Origin: Polynucleobacter asymbioticus QLW-P1DMWA-1
Lineage (GTDB): Bacteria; Pseudomonadota; Gammaproteobacteria; Burkholderiales; Burkholderiaceae
Direction: 5' to 3'
DNA: 64,000 bases
Assembly: GCF_000016345.1 (NCBI RefSeq)
Contig: NC_009379.1
Coordinates: 1,798,001-1,862,000 of the forward strand
Shown: one piece after another, positions 57,553 to 64,000 of the stretch
Numbering within the stretch: the first letter of the stretch is position 1
How the letters are laid out: each line of letters opens with the position of its first letter
Notes under the pieces: model-generated
What the model was told of the DNA's origin: nothing
What the model saw: the letters and a program-made list of their open reading frames with translations, nothing else
The model's database searches: none
Position numbers and translations under genes: made by a program

Positions 57553-58677
57553 ATGAGCCAACAAAATACGAATCCCGCCAATTGGTACTCCGCTGTAGAC
57601 AAAACATCGGATACCGACGATCAACGCATTGACAATATCTCCGTTCTGCCTCCGCCAGAACATTTGATTCGTTTCTTTCCTATTTCAGGAACTCCAACCG
57701 AATCGTTAATTAGCAATACTCGCAAAAAGATTCGGGACATTATTCATGGAAAAGATGATCGCCTATTAGTGATCATTGGACCTTGCTCAATTCATGATCC
57801 AAAAGCAGCGCTCGAATATTGCCAGCGTCTTTTGAGAGAGCGCGATCGCTTTGCAGGCGAATTAGAAATTGTGATGCGCGTGTACTTTGAAAAGCCACGT
57901 ACTACTGTTGGCTGGAAGGGTTTGATTAATGACCCTTACTTGGATGAAAGCTATCGTATTGAAGAAGGTTTACGTTTAGCTCGCCAAGTGTTGATGGAAA
58001 TTAATCGCCTTGGTATGCCAGCAGGCAGCGAATTTCTTGATGTGATTTCTCCGCAATATATTGCTGATCTGATTTCTTGGGGAGCGATTGGTGCTCGCAC
58101 TACCGAGAGTCAGGTTCACCGTGAGCTTGCATCTGGATTGTCCGCTCCAATTGGCTTTAAAAATGGCACCGATGGCAATATCAAAATTGCTACCGACGCT
58201 ATCCAAGCAGCAGGACGTCCACACCATTTCTTGTCAGTGCATAAAAACGGTCAAGTATCTGTGGTTGAAACAAAAGGGAATAAAGACTGCCACGTTATTT
58301 TGCGTGGTGGTAAAGAGCCTAATTATGAAGCGAAATTTGTACAGGAAGCCTGCTCTGAGCTCGAAACTGCAAAGCTTCCAGCCAGCTTGATGGTGGATTT
58401 ATCTCATGCGAATTCAAGTAAAAAACATGAGCGTCAAATTATTGTGGCCGACGACGTTGCACAGCAAATTGAATCTGGATCACATCAGATCTTTGGTGTG
58501 ATGGTGGAAAGTCATTTGAATGACGGCGCACAAAAATTCACGCCCGGAAAAGATGACCCTAGCAATTTGGAGTATGGCAAAAGTATTACTGATGCCTGCA
58601 TCAATTGGGATGACTCTGTAAAAGTATTGGAGCGTCTTGCTGGAGCAGTAAAAAAACGTAGAAGCAATAAGAAGTAA
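57553..58677 (+). CDS. aroG: 3-deoxy-7-phosphoheptulonate synthase (class I DAHP synthase)
   Basis: Condenses phosphoenolpyruvate and erythrose-4-phosphate, the first step of aromatic amino acid synthesis. Class I features are IIGPCSIHDPKAALEYC, MRVYFEKPRTTVGWKGLINDP, and GARTTESQVHRELASGL with the metal and substrate residues. The C-terminal LMVDLSHANSSKKHERQ is also present. At 374 residues it is the AroG/AroF/AroH size; which amino acid inhibits it cannot be told from sequence. It ends at a bidirectional terminator shared with the cobalamin adenosyltransferase gene. Confidence 0.94.
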   Translation: MSQQNTNPANWYSAVDKTSDTDDQRIDNISVLPPPEHLIRFFPISGTPTESLISNTRKKIRDIIHGKDDRLLVIIGPCSIHDPKAALEYCQRLLRERDRFAGELEIVMRVYFEKPRTTVGWKGLINDPYLDESYRIEEGLRLARQVLMEINRLGMPAGSEFLDVISPQYIADLISWGAIGARTTESQVHRELASGLSAPIGFKNGTDGNIKIATDAIQAAGRPHHFLSVHKNGQVSVVETKGNKDCHVILRGGKEPNYEAKFVQEACSELETAKLPASLMVDLSHANSSKKHERQIIVADDVAQQIESGSHQIFGVMVESHLNDGAQKFTPGKDDPSNLEYGKSITDACINWDDSVKVLERLAGAVKKRRSNKK

Positions 58678-58699
58678 GTAGTAGCTTCTCGTTTAGCTT

Positions 58700-58730
58700 A
58701 AAGAGACTAATTTATTTAGTCTCTTTTTTT
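58700..58730. terminator. Bidirectional terminator between aroG and the adenosyltransferase gene
   Basis: An 11-bp stem AAAGAGACTAA / TTAGTCTCTTT with a TTTAT loop is followed by a T run. The stop codon of the convergent adenosyltransferase gene (58712-58714) lies in the loop. Confidence 0.9.
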
Positions 58731-59281
58731 TCGTGCTTCCACAATACATCCGAACCACCGGCAGCGCGATTGAGTATGCGGGCCAAAACAAAGAGTAGGT
58801 CAGATAAACGATTAACGTATTGACGAGGAGAATCATATAAAGGCTCTTCCCAACCTAAACGCACAATCGAACGCTCAGCTCTGCGGCAAACCGTTCTACA
58901 CACATGTGCCTGGGCTGCTGCGTGAGTTCCGCCTGGAAGAATAAATTCAGTCAGGGGTGGTAATTGCTGGTTGTACTTTTCCAACCAAATATCTAGTTGA
59001 GTCACATGCTCTGGATTGAGCAGTTTGTAATTGGGGATACACAGCTCGCCACCCAAATCAAATAAATCATGTTGCACCTGCAAAAAAAGCTCTCCTAGCT
59101 CGGCAGCGATGCTTTTAGGAATGTCTTCTGACATCAAAACGCCTATTTCTGAATTCAACTCGTCCACGTCGCCCATGGCGCATATCCGTAAATGGTCTTT
59201 CTCAACGCGACTGCCGTCTCCGAGGCCTGTCATTCCGGCATCACCAGTTCTGGTGGCGATTTTTGATAGTCGATTTCCCAT
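58712..59281 (-). CDS. Cob(I)alamin adenosyltransferase, PduO type
   Basis: Transfers the adenosyl group of ATP to cob(I)alamin to make coenzyme B12. The N-terminal KIATRTGDAGMTGLGDGSRVEKD is the ATP-binding signature and the C-terminal LPGGTHAAAQAHVCRTVCRRAER holds the conserved helix of the family. At 189 residues it matches the PduO N-terminal domain class. No other cobalamin gene is in the window. It is divergent from glcD with only 18 bp between starts. Confidence 0.92.
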   Translation of the reverse strand: MGNRLSKIATRTGDAGMTGLGDGSRVEKDHLRICAMGDVDELNSEIGVLMSEDIPKSIAAELGELFLQVQHDLFDLGGELCIPNYKLLNPEHVTQLDIWLEKYNQQLPPLTEFILPGGTHAAAQAHVCRTVCRRAERSIVRLGWEEPLYDSPRQYVNRLSDLLFVLARILNRAAGGSDVLWKHEKKETK

Positions 59282-59299
59282 AAGCTTAATTATAGGTAA

Positions 59300-60814
59300 A
59301 TGGCTAAAATGATTGTTATGAATATGGTGACCCCGCCCCCCGATATAGCCGCTATTAGCGCACTTCAGTCCAAATTAGTCTCCGCTTTGCGACCGATACT
59401 TCCTGAGCACGCCCTACTTTGGGAGCCAGAAGACACAATCCCTTATGAATGTGATGGTTTGGCGGCCTATAGACGCATGCCTTTGGCAGTTGCCCTCCCT
59501 GAAACTGAAGCTCAAGTCACTCAAATCCTGAAGATTTGCTTTGACATGAATATTCCAGTGGTGCCTCGAGGTTCTGGCACCGGACTATCGGGTGGTGCGA
59601 TGCCCATATCCCAAGGCCTAGTTTTGTCACTAGCCAAGCTCAAGAAAATTCTCAGTATTGATCCATTTACAAGAACAGCTGTTGTACAACCAGGCGTTCG
59701 CAATCTTGCCATTTCGGAAGCAGTAGGTCATTTGGGTTTGTACTACGCACCAGATCCGTCATCACAAATTGCCTGCTCTATTGGTGGCAATGTGAATGAA
59801 AACTCAGGCGGTGTTCATTGCCTGAAATATGGACTTACCTTGCACAATGTCTTGCGTGTTCGTGGAGTACTCATGAATGGCGAGATTGTTGAGTTTGGCA
59901 GTCTTGCACCTGACTCTCCTGGATTAGATTTGCTAGCCATCATGATGGGTAGTGAAGGTATGTTGGCTGTGGTGACTGAAGTTACAGTCAAGCTCGTTGC
60001 CAAACCAAAACTCGCACGCGTCATTATGGCCAGCTTTGATGACATTGAAAAAGGTGGCAATGCTGTCGCCGCCATTATTGCCGCAGGCATTATTCCTGCC
60101 GGTTTAGAGATGATGGATAAGGCCACTACTCGTGCCGTGGAAGAGTTTGTGCATGCAGGTTATGACTTAGATGCTGCTGCAATTTTGCTTTGTGAATCCG
60201 ATGGCACTCCAGAAGAAGTGGCAGAAGAAATTGAGCGCATGACTAAGGTATTAGAGGAAGCTGGCGCCAGCGGTATCCAGATTTCTCAGAATGAATCTGA
60301 GCGACTCAAATTTTGGAGTGGGCGTAAAAATGCATTTCCAGCAGCAGGTCGTTTAGCGCCAGATTACTACTGCATGGATGGCACAATTCCACGTCGCCAT
60401 ATCGCGACCCTGCTAAAGCGTATCCAAGGTATGGAAACAAAATATGGCCTAGGCTGCTTAAATGTATTTCATGCCGGCGATGGCAATATGCATCCACTCA
60501 TTTTATTTAATGGTTCAGACCAGGAAGAGTGGCATCGTGCAGAGGAATTTGGCACTGAAATCTTAGAAGCTTGTGTTGAGTTAGGCGGAACCATCACTGG
60601 AGAGCATGGTGTAGGCATCGAAAAAATTAACTCCATGTGTGTGCAATTTGGTGAGGGTGAACGTGAATCCTTTTGGGGAGTGAAAAGCGCTTTTGATCCA
60701 GGGCATCTATTGAATCCTGATAAGGCGATCCCAACCTTAAGTCGTTGCGCCGAATATGGCCGCATGCGCATCAGCGGCGGCAAATTACCTCATCCAGAAT
60801 TGGAGCGCTTCTAA
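59300..60814 (+). CDS. glcD: Glycolate oxidase, FAD-linked subunit GlcD
   Basis: FAD-containing catalytic subunit of the membrane-associated glycolate oxidase. The FAD-binding region PVVPRGSGTGLSGGAMPIS and CSIGGNVNENSGGVHCLKYGLT are clear, and the C-terminal part ends GEHGVGIEKI and FDPGHLLNPDKAIP. The protein is 504 residues and begins MAKMIVMNMVTPPP; the ATG at 59318 is an alternative. The ATG of glcE overlaps its stop as TAATG. The substrate may be glycolate or D-lactate; the glcDEF arrangement favours glycolate. Confidence 0.93.
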   Translation: MAKMIVMNMVTPPPDIAAISALQSKLVSALRPILPEHALLWEPEDTIPYECDGLAAYRRMPLAVALPETEAQVTQILKICFDMNIPVVPRGSGTGLSGGAMPISQGLVLSLAKLKKILSIDPFTRTAVVQPGVRNLAISEAVGHLGLYYAPDPSSQIACSIGGNVNENSGGVHCLKYGLTLHNVLRVRGVLMNGEIVEFGSLAPDSPGLDLLAIMMGSEGMLAVVTEVTVKLVAKPKLARVIMASFDDIEKGGNAVAAIIAAGIIPAGLEMMDKATTRAVEEFVHAGYDLDAAAILLCESDGTPEEVAEEIERMTKVLEEAGASGIQISQNESERLKFWSGRKNAFPAAGRLAPDYYCMDGTIPRRHIATLLKRIQGMETKYGLGCLNVFHAGDGNMHPLILFNGSDQEEWHRAEEFGTEILEACVELGGTITGEHGVGIEKINSMCVQFGEGERESFWGVKSAFDPGHLLNPDKAIPTLSRCAEYGRMRISGGKLPHPELERF

Positions 60815-61959
60815 TGAATCCATCCAATTCACAAATCAATGCATTCCGTGAACAGATTCTGAATGCAGGTAAAAATAAAACGTCACTTTCAATTGAAGGT
60901 GGCGGCACAAAATCTTGGTATGGAAACGTAAACAAGTACAGCAAGTTGGATACACGCCCTTACTCCGGAATTTTGGAATATCAACCAGAAGAATTAGTCA
61001 TTACGGCCTGTGCTGGTACGCCACTGAAAGAAATTGAGGCTGCCCTCCAGGAGAAAAATCAAGTGCTTGCATTTGAGCCCCCTCACTTTGGTGAGAATGC
61101 AACGTTTGGTGGCGCTATTGCTGCAGGTCTGGCTGGTCCAGGTCGCATTACCGTTGGCAACTTCCGAGATTTTGTTTTAGGTACCCGCATTTTGGATGGT
61201 AAGGGTCAAGACCTTTCTTTTGGTGGCAAAGTAATGAAGAACGTTGCAGGCTATGACGTCTCTCGTTTATTACCAGGCTCTTTAGGGACTCTTGCTCTTC
61301 TATTGGAGGCATCAGTCAAGGTTTTACCAAAGCCAGCCGCTAGCGCTACCCTGCGTTGCCATGTCTCACAAGCAAAGGCTCTGAAGATTCTGAATGAATG
61401 GGCTGGTCAGCCTTTGCCGTTATCAGCAAGCTGTTGGGTAGGCAAAGTAAAGGATGGTGATGGTGAATTAACCATTCGCCTGGCAGGCGCTTCGGCTGCA
61501 GTAAAGGCTGCGATTCCATTAATGAGTGCATCAGTTGATGCGCGTGAACTGGATCCCGTCCAAGCTGAAACATTTTGGAATGATGTGCGCGAACAAAAAC
61601 TTTCTGTATTTACCAATCTTGCAGAAAATCAAACACTCTATCGTCTTGCACTTCCTGCTGCATGCGGGTCATTGGATATTCCCAAGACAAGTGAAGACCT
61701 AGTGCTCGAATGGCATGGTCAACAGCGCTGGGTTCAGGCCGATGGAGATGATGCTACCTTCAGTACCCTCAAAATATTAGCCCATGCTCATGGCGGCCAT
61801 GCGACTCGGTTCAGACAAGGCAGTAATGTCAACCCAAGCGCGCAACGTTTTACCCTGCTATCTGAAAATACACACACCAAAGCCCTAGAAATAGTCCAAG
61901 AACGTCTGAGATCTGCATTTGATCCAGCTGGCGTATTTGCCACCAAACGTCTTCCATAA
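60814..61959 (+). CDS. glcE: Glycolate oxidase subunit GlcE
   Basis: FAD-binding partner subunit of glycolate oxidase, shorter than GlcD. The FAD-binding domain shows LSIEGGGTKSWYG, FGGAIAAGLAGPGRI and GGKVMKNVAGYDVSRLLPGSLGTLALL. I start at the ATG overlapping the glcD stop (MNPSNSQINAF; 381 residues) and reject the longer frame. At about 380 residues it matches GlcE. The C-terminal LRSAFDPAGVF is also typical. It is followed by glcF after 8 bp. Confidence 0.93.
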   Translation: MNPSNSQINAFREQILNAGKNKTSLSIEGGGTKSWYGNVNKYSKLDTRPYSGILEYQPEELVITACAGTPLKEIEAALQEKNQVLAFEPPHFGENATFGGAIAAGLAGPGRITVGNFRDFVLGTRILDGKGQDLSFGGKVMKNVAGYDVSRLLPGSLGTLALLLEASVKVLPKPAASATLRCHVSQAKALKILNEWAGQPLPLSASCWVGKVKDGDGELTIRLAGASAAVKAAIPLMSASVDARELDPVQAETFWNDVREQKLSVFTNLAENQTLYRLALPAACGSLDIPKTSEDLVLEWHGQQRWVQADGDDATFSTLKILAHAHGGHATRFRQGSNVNPSAQRFTLLSENTHTKALEIVQERLRSAFDPAGVFATKRLP

Positions 61960-61967
61960 GTATTGAT

Positions 61968-63248
61968 ATGCAAACTCAACTCGCCCCTCAATTTGCTAAT
62001 ACCCCAGAAGGTATAGAAGCTGCTCGCATTTTGGGCAAATGTGTTCACTGTGGTTTTTGTACGGCTACTTGCCCTACCTATCAACTACTAGGTGATGAGC
62101 TCGATGGTCCTCGGGGGCGCATTTACCTCATTAAACAAATAGCAGAAGGGCAACAACCCACTGAAAAAACGCGCCTTCATTTAGATCGCTGTCTTACTTG
62201 CCGCAACTGCGAAAGTACCTGCCCAAGCGGTGTGCAATACGGAAACTTGATAGATATAGGCCGCAAATGGGCCGAAGAAAATACGCCTCAGCGCCCACTG
62301 ATGCAACGCCTCACTCGCTGGGCTCTCAAAGAAGGTTTAACTAAACCCGCTTTATTTAATTCCGCCATGGGAATAGGCCGCTTGGTACGCCCACTGATGC
62401 CTAGTGGTATCCAGCGAAAAATTCCGTTGGCAAAAAATAAGGTTTTAGATCAAGCCACCAATCCTTACGCCAGACCGAGCGCACAACATGCTCGAAAAAT
62501 GCTTCTCTTAGAGGGATGTGTCCAGCCTGGCATGCTGCCCAATATCAACTCAGCTACATCACGGGTATTGGATGCACTAAAGATTCAATTAATTAGCGCG
62601 CCTAATGCCACTTGTTGTGGAGCATTACGCCATCACCTCAATGATCAAGTGGGTAGCTTAGATAATGCCAAGCAAAATATTGATGCTTGGTGGCCACTGG
62701 TAGAGGCGGGCGCAGAAGCCATTGTGATGACAGCCTCTGGCTGCGGTGTGATGGTCAAAGATTATGGGCATTTATTAGTAAATGATCCTGTTTATGCAGC
62801 TAAAGCCAAAAAGATTTCAGCATTAACAAAAGATATTGCTGAAATTCTTCCAGAGCTACAAAATGAATTGGTCGAGATTTTGGGCTCTGATCAAAAACCG
62901 GGTGTGGTCTATCACCCTCCTTGCACCTTGCAGCACGGCCAACAAATTCGTGGCAAGGTTGAAGGTTTGCTGGGAAGTATTGGTATTGGAGTGCGTTTAT
63001 GCAATGACAGCCATCTGTGCTGCGGATCGGCGGGAACTTACTCCATAACGCAGCCAGAGCTATCAGAGCAACTGCGTAAGAATAAGTTAAACAATCTTCA
63101 TATAGCCTGCGAAGAGTCGGGTGCTGAGGTCGTTGTCTCAGGAAATATTGGGTGTATTACCCATCTTCAACAAGAGGACACCCCAGTCGTGCATTGGATT
63201 GAAATCGTCGATCAATTGCTCAGCAGGCAAACAACAAGCACTCAATGA
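61968..63248 (+). CDS. glcF: Glycolate oxidase, iron-sulfur subunit GlcF
   Basis: Electron-transfer subunit of glycolate oxidase. Two [4Fe-4S] ferredoxin-type motifs are intact (C25/C28/C31/C35 and C75/C78/C81/C85). Two cysteine-rich CCG modules follow, with CCGALRHH and CCGSAGTYS. At 426 residues it is normal. The stop overlaps the yggS start as ATGA. Confidence 0.94.
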   Translation: MQTQLAPQFANTPEGIEAARILGKCVHCGFCTATCPTYQLLGDELDGPRGRIYLIKQIAEGQQPTEKTRLHLDRCLTCRNCESTCPSGVQYGNLIDIGRKWAEENTPQRPLMQRLTRWALKEGLTKPALFNSAMGIGRLVRPLMPSGIQRKIPLAKNKVLDQATNPYARPSAQHARKMLLLEGCVQPGMLPNINSATSRVLDALKIQLISAPNATCCGALRHHLNDQVGSLDNAKQNIDAWWPLVEAGAEAIVMTASGCGVMVKDYGHLLVNDPVYAAKAKKISALTKDIAEILPELQNELVEILGSDQKPGVVYHPPCTLQHGQQIRGKVEGLLGSIGIGVRLCNDSHLCCGSAGTYSITQPELSEQLRKNKLNNLHIACEESGAEVVVSGNIGCITHLQQEDTPVVHWIEIVDQLLSRQTTSTQ

Positions 63249-63970
63249 ATCAAATCGCCATGAATCTGGTGCAAGTTCAAGAACGAATTGAACTTGCCGT
63301 ATTAGCAGCAAAACGCGAACCCGAAGAAGTAGAGTTATTAGCTGTTAGCAAAACTTTTCCTGCAGCAGCAGTTGAAGAGGCAATGCATGCTGGGCAATCT
63401 GCCTTTGGCGAAAATTATGTCCAGGAAGCGGTTGAGAAAATTCTCAAGCTCTCAAAATTACGCCCTTGGTTAACGTGGCACTTTATTGGCCCCCTACAAA
63501 GCAATAAAACGAGAGAGGTTGCCGAACATTTTGATTGGGTTCATAGCGTAGACCGTCTCAAAATTGCTGAACGTCTATCTACTCAGCGTGGTGAGTTTTC
63601 TGAATTGGCACCATTGCAATTGTGTGTACAGGTCAATGTCAGCGAGGAGGAAAGCAAAAGCGGAATTGCTCTCACCGAAGCCGAAACACTATGCAATGCA
63701 ATCTCTCAATTACCCCACGTTGTTCTGCGAGGCCTGATGGCCATTCCAGCGCCGACTGATAATCCCGCGGCTCAACGAGAGGCCTTCGCCACAGTTCGCG
63801 CTTGCTTTGAACGCATTCGCGATACCCATACGATAGAACCTGGATTTCAATTTTTTGACACCCTATCTATGGGTATGTCTGATGATTTAGAGGCGGCAAT
63901 AGCGGAAGGCAGCACCATGGTTCGTGTTGGAACTGCTATTTTTGGGAAGCGCGATAAGATTACAGTATGA
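63245..63970 (+). CDS. yggS: YggS family PLP-binding protein
   Basis: Pyridoxal phosphate homeostasis protein (PLPBP/YggS) with an alanine-racemase-like TIM barrel and no known catalytic reaction. The PLP lysine is in LLAVSKTFP, followed by FGENYVQEAVEK and WHFIGPLQSNKTRE. The C-terminal LSMGMSDDLEAAIAEGSTMVRVGTAIFG is conserved. At 241 residues it is normal. The ATG overlaps the glcF stop. The family commonly precedes proC. Confidence 0.93.
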   Translation: MNQIAMNLVQVQERIELAVLAAKREPEEVELLAVSKTFPAAAVEEAMHAGQSAFGENYVQEAVEKILKLSKLRPWLTWHFIGPLQSNKTREVAEHFDWVHSVDRLKIAERLSTQRGEFSELAPLQLCVQVNVSEEESKSGIALTEAETLCNAISQLPHVVLRGLMAIPAPTDNPAAQREAFATVRACFERIRDTHTIEPGFQFFDTLSMGMSDDLEAAIAEGSTMVRVGTAIFGKRDKITV

Positions 63971-64000
63971 GCACATCAGAACATATTCAAAACAATAGTA
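63967..64000 (+). CDS. Start of the next gene, cut by the window edge (possibly proC)
   Basis: An ATG overlapping the yggS stop as ATGA opens a frame reading MSTSEHIQNNS for 11 codons to the window end. Pyrroline-5-carboxylate reductase (proC) often follows yggS in related bacteria, but 11 residues show nothing of its family. This is inference from neighbourhood only. Confidence 0.4.
   Translation, partial: MSTSEHIQNNS

Noticed and set aside
1-64000. CRISPR arrays, insertion sequences, integrases, prophage, tRNA or rRNA genes
   Set aside because: No regularly spaced repeats, transposase motifs, tRNA cloverleaf sequences or rRNA stretches were seen by reading the gaps; the gaps are nearly all under 300 bp. 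A tool-based scan (tRNAscan, CRISPR finder) was not possible here.

Overview
This 64 kb window looks like ordinary chromosomal core from a small-genome betaproteobacterium, most probably Polynucleobacter (Burkholderiaceae). The basis is a moderate GC content, betaproteobacterial markers (DUF3579, the hrcA-hemH-grpE-dnaK-dnaJ block, glcDEF-yggS, yhdP-nit-tldD), very tight gene packing and protein sequences typical of that lineage. The assignment rests on recalled family features, not on a search. I see no tRNA, rRNA, CRISPR array, insertion sequence, prophage or integrase.

Layout. 0-7.6 kb: the end of argD, then a leftward block fkpB-ispH-livK-livH-livM-livG-livF (branched-chain amino acid ABC transporter), with radC diverging from fkpB. 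7.7-11.7 kb: rpmB-rpmG, then a leftward fatty-acid desaturase and leftward purN plus an RsmB-like rRNA methyltransferase. 11.7-18.3 kb: rightward ribF-ileS-lspA-coaBC-dut and an exported nucleoside deaminase. 18.3-24.2 kb: leftward aspA-dctA, a histone H1-like gene with a decayed gene fragment behind it, and clpS-clpA. 24.3-28.8 kb: cspA with a long leader, a DUF192 gene, leftward argF-argG-ppnP, a DUF3579 gene and rpsT.

28.8-39.4 kb: murJ, a SirB1-like gene, dedA, miaA, purM, an AI-2E-type permease, hda, a HAD phosphatase, pcnB, folK and panB. 39.4-45.5 kb: the leftward heat-shock block hrcA-hemH-grpE-dnaK-dnaJ, with two very clear sigma-32-type promoters. 45.5-51 kb: nadK, recN and convergent glnE. 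51-64 kb: yhdP-nit-tldD, aroG, a cobalamin adenosyltransferase, glcD-glcE-glcF, yggS and the first codons of the next gene.

The genes mostly serve central housekeeping: arginine, aspartate, purine, pantothenate/CoA, folate, riboflavin and isoprenoid biosynthesis, protein quality control (ClpAPS, DnaK), translation and glycolate oxidation. Many start codons overlap upstream stop codons (ATGA, TAATG) and several divergent gene pairs have 3-40 bp between starts, which is consistent with genome streamlining. I found no convincing new multi-gene system. The items most worth a second look are the exported deaminase next to dut, the repeat-flanked cspA promoter, the grpE heat-shock promoter fused to the hemH stop codon, and the gene remnant behind the histone-like gene.
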